Below are positions 1 through 10,490 of a DNA stretch of 64,000 nt, in pieces. Made by a program: the position numbers and the translations under genes. Source of the DNA: Muscardinus avellanarius (taxonomy: Eukaryota; Chordata; Mammalia; Rodentia; Gliridae). The notes below the pieces were generated by a model, which was not told where the DNA came from, did not search any database, and worked only from the letters and a program-made list of their open reading frames with translations. The first letter of the stretch is position 1, and each line of letters opens with the position of its first letter. Where the stretch lies: contig OY726573.1 of the NCBI GenBank assembly GCA_963383645.1, positions 14,175,989 through 14,239,988 on the forward strand, written 5' to 3'.

Positions 1-117
1 TTATTTGGAAACAGGGTCTCCTAAGCCAGCATGCGCGGCTGGCTTCGAACCTGCGCGATCCTCCTGTCTCCGCCTCCCAAGCGCGGGGATTACAAGCGTG
101 CGCCACCACGCCCGGCT
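1..117 (-). repeat. B1-dID SINE, subfamily 1, cut by the window edge
   Basis: The B1 half is antisense and ends in the reverse complement of GCCGGGCGTGGTGGCGCACG. It carries the subfamily 1 hairpin (AAGCCAGC...GCTGGCTT). The ID half lies outside the window. Confidence 0.88.
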
Positions 118-118
118 C

Positions 119-226
119 TGTTTCAAAATTTAAAAGGGCTGGGAGTGTAGTTCAGAGGTAGAATACCCCTGGGTTCAATCATCAGTACCAAAGATAGAGA
201 TAGAGATGATAGAGATAGAGAGTGGA
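119..226 (+). repeat. ID-derived right half of an older B1-dID, with GATAGA-rich tail
   Basis: The sequence from CTGTTTCAAAATTT through GGGCTGGGAGTGTAG to a CAGTACC-type end is the right half of a plus-strand copy. A degenerate GATAGA repeat replaces the A tail. Confidence 0.8.
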
Positions 227-1079
227 TGGAAGGGGAAGCAACCCCAATGCACAGATCCCAGACATACTGCCCCCTCCCCATCTCTGCCAGCTCAGGGTCA
301 GATGACCAGAAGGCACCTTTAGCAAAGCCACTCTCAGGTGTGAACCCAGGTGTTGGACAGGTCCTGGCAGCTCTGGGGAAGCCGCCTCCCCGTCCCTTCA
401 CTTGGGGAGGAGAACTGGAATGCAAGAGGGGTGGGGTCTGGTAATGTCGCTGCAGGACAGCCATGGACCTCTGATGCTTTCCTGTGTTTTTTACCAAAGT
501 CGCTGGCCCAAGTCAGTATTTTCATTTCCAATGATCGGGAGGAAATCATCGAGCCCCGCCTCCCGTGCCCGGGCTCTGGGACACAGCCCCGGAACAACCT
601 GGGTGGAATGGGGCCCCTGAGCTCAAAGATGTTCTGGGGCAGCCTGGCCCAGGGGGAGCCCCGAGCCACAAGGCAGAAGGGAGGCGGGAGTCCTGGGACA
701 GCTACCCCGGCCTTCAGCATCGCTGCCCCCAGCCTAGTAACGACCACAGAGAGCTCTTCTCGGAGCCAAGTGTCCACCTGGGACAGAAACCGTCCCAGAA
801 TTCGTAGCATCCATCACTGACTAATTCAATCAAGCTCTTGGACCCTGCCGGCCAAATCGCAGGGATCACCAGGCAGCCCGTGGTCTATGGCCAGTGACGG
901 TGGTGACACATGGCAGGAAGGCGGTTGTGGCACCATGCCGATGCGCCAGGAGCCCGGAGTGCAACTTCTAGCCAGGCGCAGTGCACAGATGAGAGTGTCC
1001 GGCCCAGGGATGTTGGGGGTTGGTTGATGTGCCCGAGGAGGCACTCTGGCCTCCAGACCTAGGATTATTATTATTTTTT
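227..1079. other. Single-copy-looking intron sequence
   Basis: The block is GC-rich with no recognisable repeat or conserved exon. Short open frames on both strands have no resemblance to known proteins. Confidence 0.6.
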
Positions 1080-1267
1080 CTTTTTGGTACTGGGGATTGA
1101 ACCAGGGTCAGTCTACCTCCAAGTTACGCTCTTGCTTTTTACTTTAAAACAGTTCTCACTAATTTGCTGAAGGTCTCGCTACATTGCTGAGGCTGGCCTC
1201 AAACCTGTGATCCTCCTGTCTCAGCCTTCCGAGTACTGGGATTACAAGCGTGCACCAACACGCCAGA
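1080..1267 (-). repeat. Older B1-dID SINE
   Basis: A T-rich tail is followed by a diverged antisense ID half (GGTACTGGGGATTGAACCAG) and a B1 half ending near ACGCCAG. Confidence 0.85.
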
Positions 1268-1277
1268 CTTGGTTCTA

Positions 1278-1405
1278 ACTCTCAGTTCTCAATCCCAGCT
1301 ACACACTGGAATCACCTAGACCCTTGGGGATGGTCTCTGCACTCAGAGTGTACCCAGCAGCCACCAGACAGGCGGTTGTTAGTTCAAATTCAGAATGGCA
1401 TCAGT
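1278..1405. mobile_element. hAT-Charlie-like (MER5/MER20-type) fragment
   Basis: The phrase CACTGGAATCACCTAGACCC resembles the internal part of non-autonomous hAT-Charlie elements. The match is from memory and the ends are unclear. Confidence 0.35.
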
Positions 1406-1409
1406 CTTA

Positions 1410-1619
1410 GCGGGGCGTGGTGGCGCACACTTGTAATCCCAGCATTCGGGAGGATGAGACCGGAGGATCACGGTTCGCGGACAGCCTCAGCTACTTAGCG
1501 AGGCCCTCGGCAACTCAGTGAGACCCTGTTTCAAAATAAGGAATGAAAAATAGGGCTGAGAGTGTAGCTCAGAGGTAGAATGCCCCTGGGTTCCATCCCC
1601 AGTACCACACACACACACA
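1410..1619 (+). repeat. B1-dID SINE with (AC)n tail
   Basis: A full-length copy near subfamily 3, from GCGGGGCGTGGTGG to CCATCCCCAGTACC. The A tail has become a short CA repeat. Confidence 0.9.
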
Positions 1620-2351
1620 AAGAGAATGATGTCAGCCTCTGAGCATTTGTGGTTATATTTGACTTTGTGTGTGTAGAGATAGAGGGGGTAGGGTGACTGT
1701 CTTTTCTGTCAACTGGCAAGCAGTGCCTTCTAGAGCGGTACGCTTGCTGCAGAATGCCTCCCCCTCCCTTCAGGGTTGCTGATTGTAATTCAGCTGTGAG
1801 CTGGGACGACAGAAAGACCCAGCTTGCTAGAACACTGTGTAAGGTACAGGTAAACAAGCTTGGAGCTTGTGACATCCTCCTTGGGGGAAAGGGAATAACC
1901 TTCAGATGCAGATGCCGTGACAGCTATTTGGCTGTGTGTACGCTCTTCACCCGGGTTGTGTTCCAGAGAGCTGAGGTCACTGGACGCATGGTCCCTGAAT
2001 AAGGAGAAATGTCCCCGTGTTCGCTTCCTCTATTAAATACATGCAAAGCCACAGAGATAGCCTCGGGATGGATAATTCACAGCCTTTAAACGAAACTCTG
2101 TCTCCTTCCTCAACAGGGCATTGACTTGGCAGCCCCGCGCGGAGCCTCTCCCTCCGTTGTGCCAAAATAGCTATAAAGACAATGAAGAAATGAAAATTCA
2201 CACCAATGCCAAGAACGAAACTGATAGATGACCCAGCACTGCGGTCTGGGAGCGATCTCTATTAATTAAAGGCAGATGGTGGAGAAAGAAGCAAAAGCTA
2301 TCCAGGTTTTACTCAAGATACAGCTCTTTGTCTGGTGAGCAGAAAGATCCT
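1620..2351. other. Single-copy-looking intron sequence
   Basis: The sequence has mixed composition and no recognised repeat, exon or RNA gene. Confidence 0.55.
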
Positions 2352-2854
2352 GGAGGGGAGAGAGAAAAGGAGGAGGAGGAGGAGGAGGAGGAAGATGGAG
2401 GAGGAGGAGGAGGAAGAGAGGAGGAGAGGAGGAGGAGGAGGAAGAAGAAGAAGATGGAGGAGGATGAGGAGGAGGAGGAGGAGGAGAGGAGGAGAGGAGG
2501 AGAGGAGGAGGAGGAGGAGGAGGAGGAGGAGGAGGAGAGGAGGAGGAGGAGGAGGAGAGGAGGAGAGGAGGAGGAGGAGGAGGAGGAGAGGAGGAGGAGA
2601 GGAGGAGAGGAGGAGAGGAGGAGGAGGAGGAGGAGAGGAGGAGGAGGAGGAGGAGGAGGAGGAGAGGAGGAGGAGGAGGAGGAGAGGAGGAGGAGGAGGA
2701 GGAGGAGGAGAGGAGGAGGAGGAGGAGGAGGAGAGGAGGAGGAGGAGGAGGAGAGGAGGAGAGGAGGAGGAGGAGGAGGAGAGGAGGAGAGGAGGAGGAG
2801 GAGGAGGAGGAGAGGAGGAGGAGGAGGAGGAGGAGAAGGAGAAGAAGAAGAAGA
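2352..2854 (+). repeat. Long polypurine (GGA/GAG)n microsatellite
   Basis: Positions 2466-2854 are 389 consecutive purines with no C or T; 2352-2465 is nearly all purine with three T interruptions near its right end. The repeat is mostly GGA/GAG with interspersed GAGAGG. In the minus-strand NTN1 transcript it would be an equally long pyrimidine run. The long Glu/Arg/Gly open frames here are artefacts of the repeat. Confidence 0.97.
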
Positions 2855-2884
2855 TTACAAGCATGCGCCACCACACCCGGCCGA
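2855..2884 (-). repeat. B1 head remnant next to the polypurine tract
   Basis: This is the antisense 5' end of a B1-dID (GATTACAAGCATGCGCCACC...). The rest of the SINE is missing, and the purine tract begins immediately where the body should be. Confidence 0.75.
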
Positions 2885-3163
2885 ACTTGTATTTTTATCA
2901 AAATCACTGATGTAGAGAATCAGAAAGTCAGGCAGTAGAAACAGGAGTAGGGCAGGGCCCCCACAGAGAAGAAACAAATCTAAGGAAAAGGCTGGAAGAA
3001 ATTGGGAAGTAGCCATGAACACTCCCCTGCCATCCACCCTGGATCTGAGATGGGAATCCAGTCTTCACACTAATACAGGGATCTATAGAGATTTTCCTAC
3101 AAAGGGCCAAATGCTATGTCACAAGGATTTAATTACCTTAATACAGCTCAAAAGCAGCCATCA

Positions 3164-3347
3164 AAGCCGAGTGTGGTGGTGCCCAACTGCAATCCCAGTA
3201 CTTGGGAGGCTGAGATAGGAAGAGTGTAGGTTCGAGGCTAGACTCAGACATTAGAGAGACTCTGTCTTAAAAATAAAAAATGAAAAGGGCTGAGGATGTA
3301 GCTCAGTGGTATAGCATCCCTGGGTTCAGTACCAAAAAAAAAAAAAA
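3164..3347 (+). repeat. Older B1-dID SINE
   Basis: A diverged copy with GCCGAGTGTGGTGG at the start, GGGCTGAGGATGTAGCTCAG in the ID half and a pure A tail. Confidence 0.85.
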
Positions 3348-4199
3348 GAGTTAGAGATAGGATTTCTGAGCTAAAGATAGATCTACACGTGCAAGAATGC
3401 TCACTAAATTTTTTCAAAGGTCAAGGAAAAGAGACCAATGCCCAGATGGGTCTCTGCAAAACAGGGGAAATACTGGGATAGGGGAAAACACAAAGAAATT
3501 AAGCAACAACAAACTAGGCAGGTGATCACGGAGCAATGGCTATAAGGTTTTAAGGGGAGGACTTTTATACCTAGCTAGACTGTCTTACATGTACACAGAC
3601 CATGTGAACAATATTCCAATCATATATCATTTTTAAAAATAAATAAATATTCCAATCATATATCTTTTTTAAAAAAAATAAGTACTAGAGAGTGCTTTCC
3701 AACCAACTGTGAAATTAATACAAAATAAGAGCTTAAGGGGAGAAAGCCATGATATAAACACACTGGTAACCAGTAAACAAAGGGATTTCAGGCTTGGTTC
3801 TAAAACCAAACGTAATGTAAACATCAAGATGATTTTTAAGTGTCTGAAAGGCAACATTAGACTATCTGTCTATAAATCCAGAAAAATTTGGTCTGAAACA
3901 TTAGATTGTATTAACAAAAACTAAGAAGCAGAATGAGGTAAGGAACAAAACTGTCTTAAAGAGAATGTAAAAGATGCCATTTCATGCTTGACACTGACAA
4001 TTTATATAGACCAAATACGACTTTTGAAAAACCACAAAACACTGAAAAAATAGAACAAGTAAATTGTGGATAATCTTCCTAAAGATAAATGAGAACAAAA
4101 GGAAAAAGATTAAAGAGCAAATACGGTAAGCTCAAAGGACCACCATCTCAAGAAAAAACAACCAAAGTAAACGAACCCAACTTCTCCCCTGAAAAACTG
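3348..4199. other. AT-rich intron sequence, possibly old LINE-derived
   Basis: The base composition drops sharply in GC compared with flanks. I see no intact frame. Part may belong to the L1 fragment that follows. Confidence 0.4.
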
Positions 4200-5040
4200 A
4201 TTTAAAAATACAATATTACTGTTTAAGAGGGATATAACTACATTGATATTTTAAAAGCTTACAATTTATGCGGTGGCAAAGGCCTATCAGTAAAAGAAAA
4301 CAAAAAAGGCAAATCAAGAGGTGGAAAGGGCAATGCTAGAAAAAGTAGAATTCAAGGCAAACTTGTTTAAAATGGAAGAAGATGACAGCCAAGTAAGTAA
4401 AAAAAACGAGTTCTTTTCTGGGCGCAGAATAATATCTCATTGAAATTTATTGAGCAAAAACGAATAGAAATACAAAAGAAACAGGCAGACACGCATAAGT
4501 AGTGAAAGAACGCTAAATTAATTCCAAGAAGCTGAAATTGTACAGGCCACATTTATTGACCACAATATAATAAATATTATTTGGTATTAAAAAAAGAATG
4601 AAAATAAGTAAAGTATATTCAAGTCTAGAAGTTAGGAAATGAGCAATAGAAAACGGAAGGAAAGCATTAATAATAGCAGAAGTAGAAATGAACATAGAAG
4701 ACAGAAAAAGAAACCTCAGAAATTATAAATACATCCAAGACACAATTCTTTGAAAAGTCCCAAACTTAAAAAAAAAAAAGACCAGACAGACAAAACATTG
4801 TCATGTCTAATTATGAATAAGAGAGAGAAAACAGACAGAACATTAGGAAGTAATAAGAAAAGGGCAAAACCATGATCTAAAGAATATTTTATGAATTATA
4901 AGGCTATTGTATACCATTTTAGGCTAAAATCTTGAAAACCTGAATGAAATGCATTGTTTGGAAGAAAACGTGAATAACCAAGTCTAACTGATAAATAGTC
5001 TTAAGAAATGTCTGAATCAAACCCGTTTCAGTGGTAGGGA
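4200..5040 (+). mobile_element. Old L1 fragment, ORF2-like region
   Basis: The A-rich plus strand contains diverged phrases typical of mammalian L1 ORF2, such as AATTCTTTGAAAAGT and CTTGAAAACCTGAATGAAAT, in the order seen in L1. All frames are broken by many stops, so it is an inactive relic. Confidence 0.55.
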
Positions 5041-5182
5041 CCATGTGAACATCTCAGGGACACATTTCATGCCTTTGGTCTGTTTAGAAACACAGACAAA
5101 GAAAGTTATTAAGACAAAGTACCTAACAGTGCTAAAAACAAAAACAAAACTACCATTTTGCAACTTGGGGGGAGGGAAATGT

Positions 5183-5401
5183 GGGTTGGGTACCGTGGCG
5201 TAGGCCTATAATCCTAGACAGAAGCATGACAGGTTCAAGGCCGGTGTGCGGTAACTTGGTAAGATCCTGTTACAAAATAAAAAATATAAGCCGGGCGTGG
5301 TGGCGCACGCTTGTAATCCCCGCGCTTGGGGGGCGGAGACAGGAGGATGGCGCAGGTTTGAAGCCAGCTGCGCTGGCTTAAGAGACCCAGTTTCCAAATA
5401 A

Positions 5402-5458
<57 letters not shown>

Positions 5459-5643
5459 GGTCTGGGAGTGTAGCCCGGAGGTAGAAGGGTGCCATCCCCA
5501 GTACCACCAAAAAAAAAAAAAATTAAATAAATAAATACTCCCCCCCCCAAAAAAAAAAAAAATATATATATATATACACATATATATATGGCTAGGGTGT
5601 AGCTCAGTAGTAGAGCGCCCATGGGTTCAAGTTTTCAACATTG
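5183..5643 (+). repeat. Older B1-dID SINE split by a younger copy
   Basis: The B1 half is 5183-5288 and the ID half resumes at about 5589 (GGCTAGGGTGTAGCTCAG). A subfamily 1 copy and AT-rich simple sequence lie in its A-rich linker, in the same orientation. Confidence 0.85.
5289..5519 (+). repeat. B1-dID SINE, subfamily 1, with internal (TA)n
   Basis: The copy starts AGCCGGGCGTGGTGGCGCAC and has the subfamily 1 hairpin. Its own linker has expanded to a (TA)n run at about 5406-5453. Unlike most subfamily 1 copies its ID half lacks TTCCAGGAA. Confidence 0.9.
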
Positions 5644-6904
5644 AAAAAAGTCATTTCATGTGGTTCAACCTTAATACAAAAGCTGGCCTAGTGTACCGAG
5701 GCCCTGCCCAGTCCCTACAGACCAAATGATCGGCCCCATTGATCACCTACTGGCGCCCCAACATTTTATGCCCACAGGTTCCCATCTTATACTCCCCCCG
5801 GGGCTGGGACCCCAACTTCCGGCTAGAGCAAGTCCTGACACCTCCACACTCCTGGGGACCCTTTGGGACTCCATTGAGAGCCCAGGTAAATACTGGCAGG
5901 TCACTCCACCCCACTCCCTGTAAGAGACAGGGCCGCCAAGGCTGCGTACAGGCACCGCCTGGCTCTGAGCCCTGGATGAGCTGCCCCTAGGAGGCCGCTG
6001 AGACCCGGAGGCGGCCATCTGCCCAGCTCGCAGCAGGCCCATCCTGGCTGTCTGGCATCCTGGCCCCTCCTGGGAACAGTCCACCCTCCCTCTGATCCCC
6101 CCACCTGCTCCCCTGACCGTCCCACAGCCAAGAGCCAAGAGGTGGCCCCGCAGGCCCCATCCCAGCCGCCGAGCCCCTCCCGTCTCTCCCTCCACCTTGG
6201 GTAGCTGGCCCCTCCGAGCTGCCTCCTGTGCCCAGGTGCCAAGATCCTGCTGGGCAGGCCAGCTCGCCGGCTCGAGGCTCCTCTCTGAGCATATGGCAGG
6301 CAGAGCCCGGTGGCCCACGGTGGCCGCCAGCGGCACCGCAGCTGGTACCTCCCCTTGGAGCAGGGCGGGGAGCTGGCAGAGGTCTTGAGCCCAGCAACCC
6401 GGGCCTGCTCTTTTCAAACACCGCTGCTTCTAGGCTGTCGGGTGTGAAAAGCACGGTGGTGGGGACGATGAGCAAGGGATACCCAGCCACAGCCGTCTGC
6501 GCCCAGGGCGGAGAGCCCAGAGGGCCGCCCCAAGGGCTGTGTGCAGGGCAGGGCTTCCTCGCTCCCCCTGGCATGGGGAAAGGGCTCCAGGGGCACCCAG
6601 CTGGCTCCATTTCGGCCAGGCCATTCCGCCCACCAGCAGGGAGCTAAAGGCAGGCGGGGCCAGTGTGCCCAGCAAGCTCGCTCTGCCTCCACCTCCCGGG
6701 GAGCCGCCAAGCTGCAAGGAATCATCCCTCCAGGCGAGACAGTCCAACTCCCAATGTCTAGGCTCAGGGCACTGCAGGTGTCTGTGGGTTTCACGTTTAG
6801 CATCGCGGAGAAAGCTCAGGTACCAAAAGGACGCACGGTCACGAGCCAGGTCTTGCCGCCCGCCTGCAGGCTGCAGGGGGCTTAAAGAGACCCCTCCTCC
6901 CAGT
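5644..6904. other. GC-rich single-copy-looking intron sequence
   Basis: About 1.25 kb is free of recognised repeats. Several open frames exist because of high GC, but none resembles a known protein or has paired splice signals. Confidence 0.55.
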
Positions 6905-6980
6905 AAAAAAAAATAAAATAGGGCTGCGGGTGTAGCTCAGAGGTAGAATGACCCTGGGTGCCATTCCCAGTACCAAAAGA
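6905..6980 (+). repeat. ID-half SINE fragment
   Basis: Only the ID-derived part is present (GGGCTGCGGGTGTAGCTCAG to CAGTACC), with an A-rich start. Confidence 0.8.
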
Positions 6981-7715
6981 AGAAAAGTTTTACTAGCTGT
7001 CAGGTGCAGAAGGGGACAGGCCAGCCACATGAGAACACCACACCCAGAAGAGAGTGACACTCAGACAGAGAGATTCACTAAGACACGAAGGCCACTCTGA
7101 CAGGAGCCAGCCCTGGGGGTTACAGACAGGCGCATCCCAGGGACCCAGCATGCGCAAAGGTCCTGCGACAGGAAAGTGCCAGGCGGGCGTGAGGAACCCG
7201 AAGGGAGCCTGGAGGTGCAGGAGCCGGCGCGGTCGGCAGCCAGCCATTCAGATCTTCTTCTGGACAAATATAACGTGCATTGAAATGCGGAGCGGTGGGG
7301 CCATGGCTGGATTTTTTTTTTAATTATTATTTCTTGCCTTGCTGCCTTTCTGTATTTTAAATTTTACAAGGATATAATTCTCATGTTAAACAGGAAAAAA
7401 AAAATGCTAAAATGATGCTGAGACCAGTCTCTTCCTCGTGAGAGCAGAAACCATTTATTTGTGAGGGTGAGAGCCCTAGAAGATGACAACTGTGTTCAAA
7501 CAAGGTGACCTCTGTATTCCTAAAATCAGGGGGTTTCTGCTGTGGGAAATGCCATAGATGGGTCTGCAAAGTCACATTCCTTTGGGAATTTGCCCAGGGG
7601 CAAATTCCCAAAGGATGCCTACTGGACACGCCCGGCATGGAGGAGCCAGATGACTCACAGCACCTGCGGGGGCTCAGGGGGTGGGAAAATTCTCACTTTC
7701 AGTTTATTATCTTTT
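6981..7715. other. Single-copy-looking intron sequence with a perfect hairpin
   Basis: No recognised repeat. The block contains the 18-bp inverted repeat at 7578-7615 listed separately. The surrounding 7380-7680 is AT/GC balanced and could be a conserved noncoding element. Confidence 0.5.
7578..7615. repeat. Perfect 18-bp inverted repeat with 2-nt spacer
   Basis: The left arm TCCTTTGGGAATTTGCCC (7578-7595) and right arm (7598-7615) are exact reverse complements around AG. It would form a very stable hairpin in RNA from either strand. It does not lie in a recognised SINE or DNA transposon. Confidence 0.97.
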
Positions 7716-7792
7716 AGTACTGGGAATTGAACCCAGAGGCATTTTACCACAAAGGTACACCCCCAGCCCCATTTTTTTTTTTTTTTTTTTTT
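7716..7792 (-). repeat. ID-half SINE fragment, antisense
   Basis: AGTACTGGGAATTGAACCCA is followed by CACCCCCAGCCCC and a long T run that joins the next copy. Confidence 0.8.
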
Positions 7793-7853
7793 GCAGTACT
7801 GGGGATGGAACCCAGGGGCATCCTACCTCCAAGTGACAGACCCAACCCTATTT

Positions 7854-7888
<35 letters not shown>

Positions 7889-8200
7889 TTGTGGTACTGG
7901 GGGTGGAACCCAGAGACTTTCTACCTCCGGGCTATCCTCCCAGACCTATTTTATATTTTATCTGGAAACAGGGTCTCACTAAGCTGCTGAGAGCCTCACT
8001 AAGTAGCCAAGGCTGGCTTCGAACCTGCGCGATCCTCCTGTCTCAGCCTCCCAAGCGCAGTTTATTCTTTATTTTGAAACAGGGAATTCACTGAGTTGCA
8101 AAGGGCCTCACTAAGTAGCTGAGGCTGGCTGCCAATACTATCCTCCTGTCTCAGCCTCCCAATTACTGGAATCACAGGCATGCGCCAACATGCCTGGTTC
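7793..8200 (-). repeat. Older B1-dID SINE split by a younger copy
   Basis: The ID half is 7793-7851 and the B1 half is about 8061-8200 (TTTGAAACAGGGAATTCACT to GCCAACATGCCTGG). A (TTTA)n run and a subfamily 2 copy sit in the linker, in the same orientation. Confidence 0.85.
7891..8060 (-). repeat. B1-dID SINE, subfamily 2, 5'-truncated
   Basis: GTGGTACTGGGGGTGGAACC and CCTCCGGGCTATCCTCCC mark subfamily 2. The copy stops at CCCAAGCGC, short of the usual B1 start, and joins the older copy there. Confidence 0.88.
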
Positions 8201-8204
8201 TTTG

Positions 8205-8330
8205 CTTCAACTTTATTTTTTATTTTTTTTTATTTTTTATCATTTTTTATTTTTTATTTTCTTTGCGGGTCTGGGGATGGAACCCAAGGGCATTCAACCC
8301 CGAGCTACACCCCCTGCCCTATTTCTTCCT
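8205..8330 (-). repeat. ID-half SINE, subfamily 3-like, antisense
   Basis: A TTTTTA-rich tail is followed by GCGGGTCTGGGGATGGAACC and CACCCCCTGCCCTA. No B1 half follows. Confidence 0.82.
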
Positions 8331-8610
8331 GCCTCTTCCCCAGGTGTGGCTCCTTAGCTGTGCCAGCAGGGCAGAGACCGGCTCCTGGAGGCTGTGCACA
8401 GCAGGCCCCGGGGCCTCCTTTCCCTGGAGAGTGGAGGCTATGCCAGCTCCAGACCTTGGGCCAGGATCCAACACACCTGCTCTGGCCCTGCTCCGCAGAA
8501 GGCCCTGTGGGTCCAATTTCAAATACTCTTCTTCAAAGGTTGGACATGGAAATCACCAGGAGCATCTCCAGAGAAAGCCACTGTTTCTGGTAAAAATAGG
8601 GATTCCATGA

Positions 8611-9042
8611 AGCCGGGCGTGGTGGCGCACGCTTGTGATCCCAGCATTCGGGAGGCTGAGACAGGAGGCTCGCGGTTTGCGGCCAGCCTCAGCTACTTAG
8701 TGAGGCCCTCTGCAACTCAGTGAGACCCTGTTTCAAAATAAAGAATAGAAGCCGGGCGTGGTGGCGCACGCTTGTAGTCCCAGCATTTGTGAGGCTGAGA
8801 CCGGAGGATCATGGTTCTCGGACAGCCTCAGCTTCTTAGTGAGGCCCTCTGCAACTCAGTGAGACCCTGTTTCAAAAAAAAATAAAGAATAAAAAATAGG
8901 GCAGGGGGTGTAGCTCGGAGGTCGAATGCCCCTGGGTTCCATCCCCAGACTGCAAAAATAAAAAATAAAAAAATAAAGAATAGAAAATGGGGTTGAGCTT
9001 GAAGGTAGAATGCCCCTTGGCATCCCAATACCACCACGAAAA
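8611..9042 (+). repeat. B1-dID SINE split by a second, near-identical type copy
   Basis: The B1 half is 8611-8749 and the ID half resumes at about 8973 (GGGGTTGAGCTTGAAGGTAG). AAATAAAGAATAGAA occurs on both sides of the guest and looks like the target-site duplication. Confidence 0.9.
8750..8972 (+). repeat. B1-dID SINE, subfamily 3
   Basis: A full copy inside the linker of the 8611-9042 copy, ending GGTTCCATCCCCAGACTGC. Confidence 0.92.
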
Positions 9043-9272
9043 AGGGGGGTCTCATGGCCTTTCTTCTGCCTGCGGCTCCATTCGGAGCCTCTGTGCCCCC
9101 ATCTGAAAATCTAGTGAGGTAACCACTGTGTAGCTGCCTATCACAGGATTCAGCATGGAAGGGCCAGGGTGGCTTCAGGGGTCCCACGCGGGGTGGAGGG
9201 CAAAGAACTGTGGGGACAGATTGGGGCCATCAAGGGAAGGAGGAGAACTCAGACCTGAGACAGGGAGACTGA
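9043..9272. other. Single-copy-looking intron sequence
   Basis: A short spacer with no recognised element. Confidence 0.5.
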
Positions 9273-9474
9273 GCCGGGCACAGTGGTGCACGCCATCCCA
9301 GTACTCGGGAGCCTGAGGCTTGAGGATCACAGGTTCAAGGCCGGCCTCAGCAACTTACCAAGACCCTCAGCAACTTAGCAAGACCCTATTTCAATGCAAT
9401 AAGATAAGAGAAAATAAAAGGCTTCAGGGTGTAGCCCAGAGGCAGAAGGCCCCTGGGTTCAATCCCCAGGACCC
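9273..9474 (+). repeat. Older B1-dID SINE
   Basis: GCCGGGCACAGTGGTGCACG at the start and GGGTTCAATCCCCAGGACCC at the end, with several deletions. Confidence 0.88.
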
Positions 9475-10068
9475 AAAGAGACAGAACGAACAGCCCTGAG
9501 CCCACCCAGACCCAGTGTGACTGACGCAAACCAAGAAACGTGGTGGGTGGGGACTCTGGATGTGGGGGCTCTGCCCCCCAGCAGGCCCTTTCTTGGCTTG
9601 TCGGGGCTGAGGACAAACATTGCGGCTGGCCCGTGGACCTCGTCTACACCAAGGCCCAGGGTCTTGGGACTCTAACTCCATTGGCTAGGTGGCCCAGTCC
9701 TATTGTGGCAAAACATCTGTTGGGAGAGGCCAAGGCCACAACATGGGCCCTTCGCTGTTCGGGCCAGGCACCTCGGCCTCCAGTGCCGTTCTCCTTGGGA
9801 CTTGCTTGGAACTCATTCTGGTCACTCCTCTGCGCCCAGCCCCGTGAGCGCTCGGCTGGCCACTCGTCTCATAGTCTAGAGCTTTCTGCCTCCCCCTCCT
9901 CCTCTCCAAGAGACACAGACCTTGGTGTCACGGCCCCTTGCGCAGGATGGGCAAGCACTGACTGCCCCAAGGAGTCAAAGGCGCACCCATGCTGGGGGTC
10001 CCCAAGGGGCCACAAACAGGGCGGTGCGGAAGAGGCTGCCTGCGGCCGCTTCTATAAAATGCCAACAC
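9475..10068. other. Single-copy-looking intron sequence
   Basis: GC-rich block with no recognised repeat or exon. Confidence 0.5.
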
Positions 10069-10166
10069 TGTTGGGTGTGATGGCGCACGTCTATAATCCC
10101 AGGACTCGGGAGTCTGTGACAGGAGGATCACAGGTCCAAGCCAGCCTCAGCAACTAAGATACCAAG
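10069..10166 (+). repeat. B1-half SINE fragment
   Basis: TGTTGGGTGTGATGGCGCAC to CAGCCTCAGCAACTAAG; the linker and ID half are missing. Confidence 0.78.
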
Positions 10167-10258
10167 AGAGAAAACCACACCCACAAACTAGTGGCGGTCT
10201 GGTTGACCATGATGTGGGATGCTCATGAGAGGTTCTCAGGCACCTCTGAAACCTGTCC

Positions 10259-10313
<55 letters not shown>

Positions 10314-10375
10314 CGCACACGCACGCGCTACTGGGGACTGAACCCAGAGGCATTCTACTTCTGAGCTACACCCCT
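10259..10375 (-). repeat. (TG)n microsatellite joined to an antisense ID half
   Basis: About 50 bp of perfect TG repeat is followed by CTACTGGGGACTGAACCCAG and a short ID half. In this orientation the TG repeat lies at the SINE tail. Confidence 0.9.
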
Positions 10376-10410
10376 CTTTCTTTCCTTCTTTCTTTCCTTC
10401 TTTCTTTCCT

Positions 10411-10446
<36 letters not shown>

Positions 10447-10490
10447 TCCCTCTCTCTTTCTTTCTTTCTTTCCCTCTCTCCCTCTCTCCA
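10376..10490 (+). repeat. (TTTC)n / (TTCC)n microsatellite
   Basis: Pure pyrimidine run on the plus strand between two antisense ID halves, probably grown from the SINE tail. Confidence 0.95.

Noticed and set aside
2266..2915. Long open frames of Glu/Arg/Gly or Ser/Pro/Leu runs on both strands
   Set aside because: They are translations of the GGA/GAG microsatellite in all frames and contain no protein domain.
3348..5040. AT-rich region as a possible nested gene
   Set aside because: All frames are short and broken; phrases fit an old L1.
5206..5622. Open frame with a Tyr-Ile repeat
   Set aside because: It comes from the (TA)n run inside a SINE linker.
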